DNA of 45,269 nucleotides from contig JALOSW010000017.1 of the NCBI GenBank assembly GCA_025458245.1, positions 1 to 45,269 of the forward strand. The letters are read 5' to 3'. Source of the stretch: Burkholderiales bacterium (GTDB lineage: Bacteria; Pseudomonadota; Gammaproteobacteria; Burkholderiales; SG8-39). Positions 1 through 8,880 of this stretch are shown here, piece by piece. Position 1 is the stretch's first letter, and the number at the start of each line of letters is the position of its first letter. The position numbers and the translations under genes were made by a program. A model generated the notes under the pieces. It was not told the DNA's origin and searched no databases. It saw only the letters and a list, made by a program, of their open reading frames with translations.

Positions 1-2
1 CC

Positions 3-77
3 GGACTCGCGCCAGAGCGGTTCTTCCTCATGGCGCACGGCGAGACGCGGCGCATCGCAGACCTGCTGGCGCCGTAA
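3..77 (+). CDS. 3' end of an unidentified protein (partial)
   Basis: An open frame enters from the left edge and stops at TAA 75-77, encoding the last 24 residues of a protein (ending ...ETRRIADLLAP). The frame has high-GC codon use like its neighbours. The fragment is too short to identify. The pattern ERFFLMA is faintly like the C-termini of large DUF748/AsmA-type proteins, but that is weak. The next gene on this strand starts 234 bp downstream behind its own promoter-like element. Confidence 0.45.
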   Translation, partial: GLAPERFFLMAHGETRRIADLLAP

Positions 78-268
78 GTCGATCCGATCGTTCGCCACCC
101 AGGGCGCGGAGAGCACGACGGGCGGCGAAGGAGAGGGCTTCGGACCCCGCGTCCGACCTCGCGGAAGCGTCGGGCGCGCCGATTCGCGCTGCCCCGCTGC
201 GCGCGGACATTCCTCGGCGGGCGTCGGCGTCCTGCGTGCCCTCGTGATGAACGTCCTTCCGCCGCCGG

Positions 269-274
269 TATAAT
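269..274 (+). promoter_or_regulatory. -10 element (TATAAT) ahead of dacC
   Basis: A perfect TATAAT preceded by GG lies 37 bp before the dacC start, giving a predicted transcript start near 281 and a leader of about 30 nt. No convincing -35 hexamer is seen 16-18 bp upstream. Confidence 0.55.
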
Positions 275-311
275 CCGCGATCCTCGTGCAGTCCTGTCCC
301 GCCGAACCCCG

Positions 312-1436
312 ATGATCCGCCTGCTCCCCGTCCTCCTCCTCGTTCTTCCGCTCGCTGCGCGCGCCGATGCGCCGCCGCCCCCCTCCGTCGCGGCCAAGTC
401 GTGGCTGCTCTTGGACGTCACGAGCGGGCAGGTGATCGCGAGCCAGAGCCCGAACGAGCGCGTCGAGCCCGCGTCGCTCACCAAGCTCATGACGGCGTAT
501 CTCGTGTTCACGGCGCTCAAGGAAAAGAAGATCCAGTCGACGCAAGCGGTGAACGTGTCGGAGCGCGCGTGGAAGATGGGCGGGTCGCGCATGTTCGTCG
601 AGCCGCGCAAGCCCGTGACCGTGGAGGAGCTGCTGCGCGGCATGATCGTGCAGTCGGGCAACGACGCCACGGTCGCGCTCGCCGAGACGGTGGCGGGTTC
701 CGAAGACGTGTTCGCGCAGATGATGAACAAGGAAGCGGCGCGGCTCGGCCTCAAGGACACGAGTTTCACGAACTCGACCGGCTGGCCCGATCCGAAGCTC
801 TACTCCACGGCATCCGATCTCGGCCGTCTCGCGGCCGCGCTCATCCGCGACTTCCCCGAGCAGTACGCGGCCTTCTACTCCACGAAGGAGTTCCGCTACA
901 ACAACATCACCCAGCCCAACCGCAACCGGCTCCTCTGGCTCGACCCCAACGTCGACGGCGTGAAGACCGGCCACACCGATGCGGCGGGCTACTGCCTGAT
1001 CGCTTCGGCGAAGCGCAGCGATCGCCGGCTCCTTTCGGTCGTGCTCGGGACAGCCTCCGACAGCGCGCGCGCCCAGGAGAGCCAGAAGCTCCTCAATTAC
1101 GGCTTCCAGTTCTACGACACCGTGCGGCTCTTCGAGACGGCAAAGCCCGTCGGCACGGTGCGCGTGTGGAAGGGCGCGGAGAACGAAGTGGGGGCCGGCG
1201 TGCGCTCGGACCTCTACGTGACCGTTCCGCGCGGGGAGGCGGATAAACTCAAGGCGGACTTCGTGAGCCAGCAGCCGCTCGTGGCGCCCGTGTCGGCGGG
1301 ACAGCCGGTCGGCTCGATCCGGGTTACGCTAGACGGCAAGCCCTTCGGCGAGTATCCGGCCGTCGCGATGCAGAACGTGCCCGTGGCGGGATTCTTCGGG
1401 CGGCTCGCGGATACCGTGCGTCTTTGGTTCAAGTGA
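312..1436 (+). CDS. dacC: D-alanyl-D-alanine carboxypeptidase (PBP5/6 family)
   Basis: Low-molecular-weight penicillin-binding protein that removes the terminal D-Ala from peptidoglycan pentapeptides in the periplasm. All active-site motifs are present: SLTK at residues 55-58 (Ser55 nucleophile), SGN at 115-117 and KTG at 218-220. A signal peptide covers about residues 1-18 (cleavage after ARA). The C-terminal third (about 275-374) matches the PBP5 beta-rich domain and ends in an amphipathic stretch (ADTVRLWFK), the usual membrane anchor. At 374 residues the length is normal for DacA/DacC. It is followed after 31 bp by dat, which makes D-amino acids, in the order common to betaproteobacteria (dacC-dat-ybeD-lipB-lipA). 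dacA and dacC cannot be separated from sequence alone. Confidence 0.93.
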   Translation: MIRLLPVLLLVLPLAARADAPPPPSVAAKSWLLLDVTSGQVIASQSPNERVEPASLTKLMTAYLVFTALKEKKIQSTQAVNVSERAWKMGGSRMFVEPRKPVTVEELLRGMIVQSGNDATVALAETVAGSEDVFAQMMNKEAARLGLKDTSFTNSTGWPDPKLYSTASDLGRLAAALIRDFPEQYAAFYSTKEFRYNNITQPNRNRLLWLDPNVDGVKTGHTDAAGYCLIASAKRSDRRLLSVVLGTASDSARAQESQKLLNYGFQFYDTVRLFETAKPVGTVRVWKGAENEVGAGVRSDLYVTVPRGEADKLKADFVSQQPLVAPVSAGQPVGSIRVTLDGKPFGEYPAVAMQNVPVAGFFGRLADTVRLWFK

Positions 1437-1467
1437 CCGGGCGGCGCGCCCGGAGAGGAGCGGCGCA

Positions 1468-2343
1468 GTGACCACGCAGATCGTTCATCTCAACGGGAAG
1501 TTCATGCCGATCGAGGACGCGCGCGTGCCCGTGCTCGATCGCGGCTTCATCTTCGGTGACGGCGTGTACGAAGTGATCCCGGCCTACGCGCGCGAGCCCT
1601 TCGCGCTCGACGGTCATCTCGAGCGGCTCGAGGCGAGCATGGCCGGCATCGGGCTCTCGAACCCGCACACGCGCGCCCAGTGGGCGAAGCTCGTCGGCGA
1701 GGTGATCGCGAAAAACGAGCCGCAGGACCAGGCGGTCTACCTGCAGGTCACGCGCGGCGTCGCGCCTCGCGATCACGCGTTCCCCGAGGGGGTGGCGCCG
1801 ACCGTGTTCATCATGTCGGGACCGTTGAAGCCGGTTCCCGCAGAGCAGGTCGAGAACGGCGTCCCGGCGATCGCGCTCGCGGACAACCGCTGGCTGCGCT
1901 GCAACCTGAAGACGACCTCGCTGCTCGCGAACGTGCTGCTGCGGCAGGCGGCGGTGGAAGCCGGCGCGGCCGAATGCGTGCTGTTCCGCGACGGGTTCCT
2001 GACCGAGGGCTCGGCGAGCAACATCTTCGCGGTGCGGGCAGGCAAGGTGCTCGCGCCCCCCAAGTCGAACCTGATTCTCCCCGGCATCACCTACGACGTG
2101 GTGCTGGAGCTCGCGCGCGAAGGCGGCATCCCGGTCGAGGTGCGTCCCGTGCCCGAGGCCGAGGCCCGGAGCGCCGACGAGCTGTGGCTCTCCTCCTCGA
2201 GCAAGGAAGTGCTCGCTATCACGACCCTCGACGGCAAGGCGGTTGGAAACGGGCGTCCCGGCCCCATTTTCCAAAAGGTGCACGCGCTGTTCCAGGCGCG
2301 CAAGCCGCGCGCGCGCGCGCCGGCGCAAGTCGTCGGCGCCTGA
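1468..2343 (+). CDS. dat: D-amino acid aminotransferase (PLP fold type IV)
   Basis: Transfers amino groups between D-amino acids and 2-oxo acids, supplying D-Ala and D-Glu for cell wall. The protein has 291 residues and the class-IV aminotransferase layout: VLDRGFIFGDGVYEV near residues 24-38, and the PLP lysine K148 within RCNLKTTSLLANVLL, where D-amino acid transaminases carry RCDIKSLNLL. EGSASNIF is the cofactor-binding stretch. The GTG start is supported by GGAGAGGAG at 1452-1460, 7 nt upstream. A branched-chain (IlvE-like) or aminodeoxychorismate lyase activity is the alternative, but the RCNLK context and the dacC neighbour favour Dat. Confidence 0.88.
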   Translation: MTTQIVHLNGKFMPIEDARVPVLDRGFIFGDGVYEVIPAYAREPFALDGHLERLEASMAGIGLSNPHTRAQWAKLVGEVIAKNEPQDQAVYLQVTRGVAPRDHAFPEGVAPTVFIMSGPLKPVPAEQVENGVPAIALADNRWLRCNLKTTSLLANVLLRQAAVEAGAAECVLFRDGFLTEGSASNIFAVRAGKVLAPPKSNLILPGITYDVVLELAREGGIPVEVRPVPEAEARSADELWLSSSSKEVLAITTLDGKAVGNGRPGPIFQKVHALFQARKPRARAPAQVVGA

Positions 2344-2397
2344 AAAGGCGCGGCGCGCGCGCTCGGCCGCGCTTGCCGCTTCGAGGAACCTCCGCCC

Positions 2398-2667
2398 ATG
2401 TCCGCCGCCGAAGAATCCCTGCTCAAGTTTCCGACCACCTTCCCGATCAAGGTGATGGGGCTCACCCGGGAGGGGTTTGCCCAGGCGATGTCCGAGATCG
2501 TGCGGCGGCACGCGCCTGACTTCGACGCCGCGACGACGGAGATGCGCTCCAGCCGGGAAGGCAAATACCTGTCCCTGACCTTCACCATCAACGCGACCTC
2601 CCGCGAGCAACTCGACAGCCTCTATCGCGAGCTCACCGGGAATCCGATGGTGGCGATGGTGCTGTGA
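2398..2667 (+). CDS. ybeD: DUF493 / YbeD family protein
   Basis: Small 89-residue cytosolic protein with a ferredoxin-like (ACT-like) fold. Characteristic segments are LLKFPTTFPIKVMG near the N-terminus, KYLSLTFTINATS in the middle and YRELTGNPMVAMVL at the end. Its position directly before lipB and lipA is conserved in proteobacteria, so a role linked to lipoate metabolism is often suggested; no biochemical activity can be read from the sequence. A GAGGAA ribosome-binding sequence precedes the ATG by about 10 nt. Confidence 0.9.
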   Translation: MSAAEESLLKFPTTFPIKVMGLTREGFAQAMSEIVRRHAPDFDAATTEMRSSREGKYLSLTFTINATSREQLDSLYRELTGNPMVAMVL

Positions 2668-2684
2668 TCCGGAAGCCGTGAATC

Positions 2685-3371
2685 GTGACCCGCGAGCCGT
2701 ACGCCACCGGGACGAAAGCGTCTGACCGGGCGCTGCGGGCGCATCCGGGATCTGCCGCTCCCGGTTCGCCGTTCGTGCGTTCGCTCGGCCGCGTGGCGTA
2801 CCGCCCGACCTACGAAGCGATGCAGCGGTTCACCGCCGCGCGCACGGCGGCGACGCGCGACGAGCTCTGGGTTCTCGAGCATCCGCCGGTCTACACGGTC
2901 GGGCTCGCTGCTCGCGAGGAGCACTTCCCGCGCCGCAGCGACATTGCGCTGGAGCGCATCGACCGAGGCGGGCAGATCACCTACCACGGCCCCGGACAGG
3001 CGGTGGTCTATACGCTCGTGGATCTGCCGCGGCGGGGGCTTCAGGTGCGCGGGCTCGTCACCCTGCTCGAGCAGGCGGTGATCGACTACCTCGCCGAATA
3101 TGGCATCGCCGCGACGCGGCGCAGCGGCGCGCCCGGGGTGTACGTCGATGGCGCGAAGATCGCGGCGCTCGGCCTGCGCATCCGGCGGGGCTGCGCGTAT
3201 CACGGCCTGGCGCTCAACGTCGACATGGACCTCGCGCCGTTTGCGGCGATCGACCCGTGCGGCTATCCGGGTCTTGCGGTCGCGCAGGCGCGGGATCTCG
3301 GCGTCGCCGACGACGTGGCGAGTGCGGGCGACAAGCTGGCGCGGCACGTGAGCGTGCTGCTGGAGAGCTGA
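2685..3371 (+). CDS. lipB: Lipoyl(octanoyl) transferase
   Basis: Moves octanoate from acyl carrier protein to the lipoyl domains of 2-oxoacid dehydrogenases and GcvH, the first step of endogenous lipoate synthesis. Family motifs are [22 protein letters not shown] and [13 protein letters not shown] (catalytic Lys), plus the catalytic cysteine C192 in IDPCGYPGL. The GTG start at 2685 has GGAAG at 2671-2675, 9 nt upstream. This gives an N-terminus about 30 residues longer than typical homologues. An in-frame GTG at 2775 would give the usual length ([11 protein letters not shown]...) but has no visible ribosome-binding site. Either start leaves the enzyme complete. Confidence 0.93.
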   Translation: MTREPYATGTKASDRALRAHPGSAAPGSPFVRSLGRVAYRPTYEAMQRFTAARTAATRDELWVLEHPPVYTVGLAAREEHFPRRSDIALERIDRGGQITYHGPGQAVVYTLVDLPRRGLQVRGLVTLLEQAVIDYLAEYGIAATRRSGAPGVYVDGAKIAALGLRIRRGCAYHGLALNVDMDLAPFAAIDPCGYPGLAVAQARDLGVADDVASAGDKLARHVSVLLES

Positions 3372-3381
3372 GGCTAAACCG

Positions 3382-3414
3382 ATGCCTCGGGCATTGCTGT
3401 CCCCGACGTCGGGG
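3382..3414 (+). promoter_or_regulatory. Two small stem-loops between lipB and lipA
   Basis: Two perfect inverted repeats lie side by side in the 98-bp lipB-lipA gap: ATGCC-tcg-GGCAT at 3382-3394 and the 14-bp palindrome CCCCGACGTCGGGG at 3401-3414. No T-run follows, so neither is a classical terminator. They could be RNA hairpins that separate lipB from lipA expression or a protein-binding palindrome; function is unknown. Confidence 0.35.
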
Positions 3415-3469
3415 AGCACGGGGAAGCGTAGCGATGCGATGCCGCCCCCTCGTAGCGTGGAGATCTAGC

Positions 3470-4414
3470 GTGGACGTCAAGCCGACCGACAAACAGAAAG
3501 GCGCATCGAAGACGGCGCGCATCCCGATCAAGGTCGTGGCTGCGGAGCGCCTGCCCAAGCCCGACTGGATTCGCGTGAGAGCGCCGAGCCCCGGCTCGCG
3601 CTTTCACGAGATCAAGGAGATCCTGCGGGAGCACCGCCTGCACACCGTGTGCGAGGAAGCCTCGTGCCCGAACATCGGCGAATGCTTCGGCAAGGGCACC
3701 GCGACGTTCATGATCATGGGCGACAAGTGCACGCGCCGCTGCCCGTTCTGCGACGTCGGGCACGGGCGGCCCGATCCGCTCGATCCGAACGAGCCCGAGA
3801 ATCTCGCCAGGACGATCGCGGCGCTGCGGCTTGCCTACGTCGTCATCACCAGCGTCGACCGCGACGACCTGCGGGACGGCGGCGCGCAGCACTTCGTCGA
3901 TTGCATCCGCGCCGTGCGCGCGGCCTCCCCGCGCACGCGCATCGAAATCCTCGTGCCGGACTTCCGCGGCCGCCTCGACCGCGCGCTCGGCATCCTCGAC
4001 GCCGCGCCGCCCGACGTGATGAACCACAACCTCGAGACCGTGCCGCGCCTTTACGCGCAGGCGCGCCCCGGATCGGACTACGCGCACTCCCTGAAGCTCC
4101 TCAAGGACTTCAAAGCGCGCCGCCCGGACGTGCCGACGAAATCGGGACTGATGCTCGGCCTCGGCGAGACCGACGACGAGATCCTGCAGGTGATGCGCGA
4201 CCTCCGTGCGCACGACGTCGACATGCTCACCATCGGTCAGTACCTCGCTCCCTCGAACCACCACCTGCCGGTGGCGCGCTATGCGCATCCCGACGTGTTC
4301 GCGATGCTCGCAGCGGAGGCGGGGAAGATGGGCTTCGCGCATGCCGCGGTGGCGCCGATGGTGCGATCGAGCTACCACGCGGACCAGCAGGCCCGCGGCG
4401 CCGGCGTCGCTTGA
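3470..4414 (+). CDS. lipA: Lipoyl synthase (radical SAM)
   Basis: Inserts two sulfur atoms into protein-bound octanoyl groups using S-adenosylmethionine. Both iron-sulfur clusters have their ligands: auxiliary cluster C61-X4-C66-X5-C72 and radical-SAM cluster C87-X3-C91-X2-C94. [33 protein letters not shown] and the C-terminal VRSSYHA tail are family signatures. The GTG at 3470 gives 314 residues and has GGAG at 3459-3462 (7-nt spacing). An in-frame ATG at 3434 (326 residues, with GGAAG 7 nt upstream) is an equally spaced alternative; I prefer 3470 because the extra residues do not resemble the family N-terminus. Confidence 0.95.
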   Translation: MDVKPTDKQKGASKTARIPIKVVAAERLPKPDWIRVRAPSPGSRFHEIKEILREHRLHTVCEEASCPNIGECFGKGTATFMIMGDKCTRRCPFCDVGHGRPDPLDPNEPENLARTIAALRLAYVVITSVDRDDLRDGGAQHFVDCIRAVRAASPRTRIEILVPDFRGRLDRALGILDAAPPDVMNHNLETVPRLYAQARPGSDYAHSLKLLKDFKARRPDVPTKSGLMLGLGETDDEILQVMRDLRAHDVDMLTIGQYLAPSNHHLPVARYAHPDVFAMLAAEAGKMGFAHAAVAPMVRSSYHADQQARGAGVA

Positions 4415-4478
4415 GGCATTTGCCGCCGCCGCGACCACGCACCCACGCCTCGCTCGACCTCTTTTCGCGGAAGCACTC

Positions 4479-5162
4479 ATGTTGCGAATTCTCGTTGTCG
4501 TCCTCGGCCTGACCCTCGGGGTTCCCGCGCACGCGCTGACGCTCGGCGACCTCACGAACCAGGAGGCGGCCACCGGCCTTAAAGAGGGCCTCGCGCAGAG
4601 CGCGAGCAAGGCGGTGGCGCAGCTCGGCACCTCCGGGGGCTTCCTCGACAACGCGAAAGTGAAGATCCCCCTGCCCGATTCCATCCGGCGAGTCGAGAGC
4701 GGGCTGCGCCTCATGGGAATGGGCAAGCAGGCCGACGAGCTCGTGATCAGCATGAACCGCGCCGCCGAGATGGCCGTGAAGGAGGCGGCGCCCGTGCTCG
4801 CGGGCGCCGTGAAGCGCATGACCGTGCAGGACGCGAAAACGATCCTCGCCGGCGGCGATACGGCGGTGACGGACTACTTCCGCCGCTCGACCTCCGCCGA
4901 GCTCACGCAGAAGTTCATGCCGATCGTGAGGCAGGCGACCGCGAAGGTGCAGCTCGCGGAGCAGTACAACCGCCTCGCGGGCCAGGCGTCGGGCGTCGGC
5001 CTCGTGTCGAAGGACGATGCCGACATCAACGCATACGTGACGCGCAAGGCGCTCGACGGCCTGTTCCTCGTGATCGGCGAGCAGGAGAGGGCGATCAGGC
5101 AGGATCCGGTCGGCGCCGCGACCGGGATGGCGTCGAAGGTGTTCGGCGCGATCGGAAAATAG
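4479..5162 (+). CDS. DUF4197 domain-containing exported protein
   Basis: A 227-residue protein with a signal peptide at residues 1 to about 19 (hydrophobic LRILVVVLGLTLG, cleavage after AHA). The body is mostly helical and matches the DUF4197 family: LTLGDLTNQEAATGLKEGL after the signal, IPLPDSIRRVESGLRLMG, then DYFRRSTSAELTQKFMPIV and a final DINAYVTRKALDGLFLVIGEQE. The function of the family is unknown. The ATG at 4479 has GGAAG at 4469-4473. It lies 64 bp after lipA on the same strand and may be co-transcribed, although family members occur in many contexts. Confidence 0.85.
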   Translation: MLRILVVVLGLTLGVPAHALTLGDLTNQEAATGLKEGLAQSASKAVAQLGTSGGFLDNAKVKIPLPDSIRRVESGLRLMGMGKQADELVISMNRAAEMAVKEAAPVLAGAVKRMTVQDAKTILAGGDTAVTDYFRRSTSAELTQKFMPIVRQATAKVQLAEQYNRLAGQASGVGLVSKDDADINAYVTRKALDGLFLVIGEQERAIRQDPVGAATGMASKVFGAIGK

Positions 5163-5192
5163 CGGGCCCGCGACGGGCTCGCGTCCCGCGAG

Positions 5193-6101
5193 ATGCTCAA
5201 CTTCCTCCCCGCCCCTCTGGTCGGCGTGATCGCAGCGACGCTGCTCGCGATCAACTGCCTCTTCTGGGTGCCGATCCTGCTCGTGTTCGCGGTGCTGAAG
5301 CTGCTCGTCCCGATCGAGGCGGTCCGCCGGCGCCTGGCCGCCGTGCTGCTCTTCATCGCCGAGGCGTGGATCACGTGCAACAGCGCGTGGATGAACCTCA
5401 CGCAGCGCACGGAATGGGATGTCCAGGGGATCGCGGGACTCGACTATCGCAGCTGGTACCTCGTGAGCTGCAACCACCAGTCCTGGGTGGACATCCTGGC
5501 GCTGCAGCACCTCCTGAACCGCCGCATTCCGCTGCTGAAGTTCTTCCTCAAACAGCAGCTCGTGTGGGTCCCGGTGATGGGCCTCGCCTGGTGGGCGCTC
5601 GACTTCCCGTTCATGCGCCGCCACAGCGAGGAGTACCTGAAGAAGCATCCGGAGATGCGCAAGCAGGACCAGGAGACTACGCGGCGCGCCTGCGAGAAGT
5701 TCGCGCTGATGCCGACGAGCGTGATGAACTTCCTCGAGGGAACGCGCTTCACGCCGGCCAAGCACGCGCGCCAGCAGTCGCCCTACCGCCACCTGCTGAA
5801 GCCCAAGGCGGGCGGCATCGCGCTCGCCCTGAACGCCATGGGCGACCGCTTCCGCTCGGTTCTCGACGTGACGATCGTGTATCCGGACGGCGCGCCGACG
5901 TTCTGGCAGTTCCTCTGCGGCAAAGTGCGTCGCGTCGTCGTGAGGGTGCAGACCCTGCCGGTGCCGCGCGAGCTCGCCACCGGCGACTACGCCGGTGATC
6001 CCGAGGTGCGCGAGGCATTCCAGAGATGGGTGCAGCAGCTCTGGTCGGCGAAGGATGCGCAGATCGAGAGCGTGCTCGCGGCGAGCGCCGCGAAGCGCTG
6101 A
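5193..6101 (+). CDS. YihG-like lysophospholipid acyltransferase (PlsC family)
   Basis: A 302-residue membrane acyltransferase. The N-terminus holds two hydrophobic segments (about residues 7-40 and 47-60). The catalytic HX4D motif is NHQSWVD (H95, D100) and motif III is LEGTR (E182-R185), where PlsC has PEGTR. The segment KFFLKQQLVWVPVMGLAWWALDFPFMRR is typical of YihG-type enzymes. The likely reaction is acylation of lysophosphatidic acid or a related lysophospholipid at the inner membrane. yihG is also next to polA in E. coli; here it converges on polA with only 24 bp between the stop codons. Confidence 0.85.
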   Translation: MLNFLPAPLVGVIAATLLAINCLFWVPILLVFAVLKLLVPIEAVRRRLAAVLLFIAEAWITCNSAWMNLTQRTEWDVQGIAGLDYRSWYLVSCNHQSWVDILALQHLLNRRIPLLKFFLKQQLVWVPVMGLAWWALDFPFMRRHSEEYLKKHPEMRKQDQETTRRACEKFALMPTSVMNFLEGTRFTPAKHARQQSPYRHLLKPKAGGIALALNAMGDRFRSVLDVTIVYPDGAPTFWQFLCGKVRRVVVRVQTLPVPRELATGDYAGDPEVREAFQRWVQQLWSAKDAQIESVLAASAAKR

Positions 6102-6125
6102 GCGGACCGCGACGGCGCGCGCGGC

Positions 6126-8876
6126 TCAGTGCGCCTTCTCCCAGTTGGGCCCGACGCCCACGTCGACCACGAGCGGCACGCGCAGCTCCGCGACGCCCGC
6201 CATCAGCTTCGGCAGCTCCGTTCGGACGCGGTCCACCTCGGCATCGGGCACCTCGAGGACCAGCTCGTCGTGCACCTGCATCACGAGCCTGCTCGCCAGC
6301 CGCTCGCGGTCGATCCAGTCCTGCACGGCGATCATCGCGAGCTTGATGAGATCGGCGGCCGTGCCCTGCATCGGCGCGTTGATCGCGGCGCGCTCCGCGC
6401 CGCCGCGGCGCGCCTGGTTCGAGCTCTTCACGTCGGGCAGCCACAGACGCCGGCCGAACACGGTCTCGACAAAGCCCTTCTCGCGCGCCTGCTCGCGCGT
6501 CGCCGCCATGTAGTGCGCGACGCCGGGATAGCGCGCGAAGTAGCTGTCGATGTAGGCCTGCGCGGTCGCACGCTCGAGCCCGAGCTGCTGCGCGAGGCCG
6601 AACGCGCTCATGCCGTAGATCAGCCCGAAGTTGATGACCTTCGCGTAGCGCCGCTCCTCGGCCGTCACCTCGGCCGGCGAGCGCGCGAAGATCTCCGCCG
6701 CGGTCGCGCGGTGCACGTCGTGGCCCTCGGCGAACGCGCGCAGGAGACTCTCGTCCCCCGAGATGTGCGCCATGATGCGCAGCTCCACCTGCGAGTAGTC
6801 GGCCGAGACGATCGCATGCCCCGGCGGCGCGACGAACGCCTCGCGAATGCGCCGGCCCTCGGCGGTGCGCACCGGGATGTTCTGCAGGTTCGGATCAGTC
6901 GAGGCAAGACGCCCGGTCACGGCGGTGGCCTGGCTGTAGTTGGTGTGCACGCGCCCGGTCGCGGGGTTCACCATGCGCGGCAGCTTGTCGGTGTACGTGC
7001 TCTTGAGCTTGGTGAGCGCGCGGTATTCGAGCAGCGTCTTGGGGAGCGGGTAGTCGAGCGCGAGCTTCTCGAGCACCTCCTCGTCGGTCGACGGCGCGCC
7101 CGAGGGCGTCTTCTTCACCACCGGCAGCTTGAGCTGCTCGAAAAAGATCTCGCCGATCTGCTTGGGCGAGTTCAGGTTGAATGGCTGTCCGGCCTCGCGG
7201 TACGCGCGCTCCTCGAGCTCGAGCATCTTCTGGCCGAGCGCTCGGCTCTGCTCGGCGAGCAGCGCCGCGTCGATCAGCACGCCGTTGCGCTCGATGCGGA
7301 AGATCACTTCTCGCACCGGCATCTCGATCCGGGCGTACACGAACTCGAGCCTGGGCTCGGCCGCGACCTTCGGCGCGAACGCGCGATGCAGCCGCAGCGT
7401 GATGTCCGCGTCCTCCGCCGAGTATTCGGTCGCGCGCGCGACGTCCACCTGCTCGAACGGGATGCGCCCCGCGCCCTTGCCGGTGACGTCGTCGTAGGAG
7501 ATGGTCTTGACGCCGAGGAAGCGTTCGGCGAGCGAATCCATGTCGTGGCGCGCGTGGCTCTCCAGCACGTAGTGCTCGAGCAGCGTGTCGTGCGCGATGC
7601 CCGCGAGCTTCACGCCGTGGTTCGCGAGCACGTGCTCGTCGTACTTGAGGTTCTGGCCGACTTTCCGCTTGCCCCGATCCTCGAGCCACGGCCTGAGCAG
7701 CGCGAGCGCACGGTCGACGCCGAGCTGCGCCGGCGCGCCCGCATAATCGTGCGCGATCGCGAGATAGGCGGCATGCCCGGGTTCGATCGAGAACGACATG
7801 CCGACGAGCCGCGCCTGAAACGGGTCGAGGCTCGTCGTTTCCGTGTCGACGCACACGAGGTCCGCGCCGGCGATGCGCGCGAGCCAGGGCGCGAGATCTT
7901 CCTCGGTGAGAAGCAGCTCGTAGCGGCGCTCGACCGCCTCGCCGGGGCGCTCGATGTCGAGCGGCGGCGGTTCGCCCGAGACCGGCGCGCTCGGCCGAGC
8001 GCTGCGCCCGCCCGCGGGACCGTCGCCCGCCGCGTCCCTGAGCCAGCTCTTGAAGCCGAAGCGCGCGAACTGGCTCGCGAGGGCGGCTTCGTCGCGCGGC
8101 CGCAGCGCGAGGTCGGTCACGTCGAAGCCGAGCGGCACGTCGCGCTTCACGGTCAGCAGCGCGCGGCCGGTCGGAAGCCAGTCCCGGCTCTTCCTGAGAT
8201 TCTCGCCGACCACGCCTTTCACCTCGTCGGCGCGCGCGATCAGCGCATCGAGCGACCCGAACTCGCCGAGGAGCTTCACGGCGGTCTTCGGTCCGACCTT
8301 CTCGACGCCGGGAACATTGTCGACCGCATCGCCCACTAACGCGAAGTAGTCGACGATACGCTCGGGCGGCACGCCGAATTTCGCCGCGACGCCCGCGGGG
8401 TCGAGCGTCTCGTTCGACATCGTGTTGACCAGGGTGACGCCGGCATCCACGAGCTGGGCGAGATCCTTGTCGCCGGTCGAGATCACGCAGCGCATGCCTG
8501 CGCGTCGCGCCTCTGCCGCGAGCGTGCCGATGACGTCGTCGGCCTCGACGCCCTCGACGACGAGCAGCGGCCAGCCGAGCGCGCGGATGGCGGCGTGCAG
8601 CGGCTCGATCTGCGCGGCGAGGTCGTCCGGCATCGGCGGCCGATGCGCCTTGTACTCGGGAAACATGTCGTCGCGGAAGGTCTTGCCCTTCGCATCGAAC
8701 ACGCAGGCGAGGAAATCTGCCTTGTAGTCGGCGAGGAGCCGCCTTAGCATGTTCAGCACGCCGTAAATCGCGCCGGTCGGCTCGCCCGCCGCGTTACGCA
8801 GATCGGGCAGCGCGTGATACGCCCGGTAGAGATACGACGAGCCGTCGACGAGGACGAGCGTCTTGGATTCGGTCAC
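6126..8876 (-). CDS. polA: DNA polymerase I
   Basis: Repair and Okazaki-fragment processing polymerase, 916 residues (E. coli Pol I is 928). The 5'-nuclease domain occupies about residues 1-290 (starts TLVLVDGSSYLYRAYHA; EGVEADDVIGTLA; GDAVDNVPGVEKVGPKTA). The 3'-5' exonuclease domain retains the DxE pair in VCVDTETTSLDP, so proofreading looks intact. The polymerase domain has motif A (SADYSQVELRIMAH), motif B (RRYAKVINFGLIYG) and motif C (MQVHDELVLEV). I place the start at GTG 8876 because conserved sequence begins 4 residues later; the frame stays open upstream to 9002, but that part overlaps the divergent LOG gene and looks non-family. No clear ribosome-binding site is seen. Confidence 0.95.
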   Translation of the reverse strand: MTESKTLVLVDGSSYLYRAYHALPDLRNAAGEPTGAIYGVLNMLRRLLADYKADFLACVFDAKGKTFRDDMFPEYKAHRPPMPDDLAAQIEPLHAAIRALGWPLLVVEGVEADDVIGTLAAEARRAGMRCVISTGDKDLAQLVDAGVTLVNTMSNETLDPAGVAAKFGVPPERIVDYFALVGDAVDNVPGVEKVGPKTAVKLLGEFGSLDALIARADEVKGVVGENLRKSRDWLPTGRALLTVKRDVPLGFDVTDLALRPRDEAALASQFARFGFKSWLRDAAGDGPAGGRSARPSAPVSGEPPPLDIERPGEAVERRYELLLTEEDLAPWLARIAGADLVCVDTETTSLDPFQARLVGMSFSIEPGHAAYLAIAHDYAGAPAQLGVDRALALLRPWLEDRGKRKVGQNLKYDEHVLANHGVKLAGIAHDTLLEHYVLESHARHDMDSLAERFLGVKTISYDDVTGKGAGRIPFEQVDVARATEYSAEDADITLRLHRAFAPKVAAEPRLEFVYARIEMPVREVIFRIERNGVLIDAALLAEQSRALGQKMLELEERAYREAGQPFNLNSPKQIGEIFFEQLKLPVVKKTPSGAPSTDEEVLEKLALDYPLPKTLLEYRALTKLKSTYTDKLPRMVNPATGRVHTNYSQATAVTGRLASTDPNLQNIPVRTAEGRRIREAFVAPPGHAIVSADYSQVELRIMAHISGDESLLRAFAEGHDVHRATAAEIFARSPAEVTAEERRYAKVINFGLIYGMSAFGLAQQLGLERATAQAYIDSYFARYPGVAHYMAATREQAREKGFVETVFGRRLWLPDVKSSNQARRGGAERAAINAPMQGTAADLIKLAMIAVQDWIDRERLASRLVMQVHDELVLEVPDAEVDRVRTELPKLMAGVAELRVPLVVDVGVGPNWEKAH

Positions 8877-8880
8877 GGGA

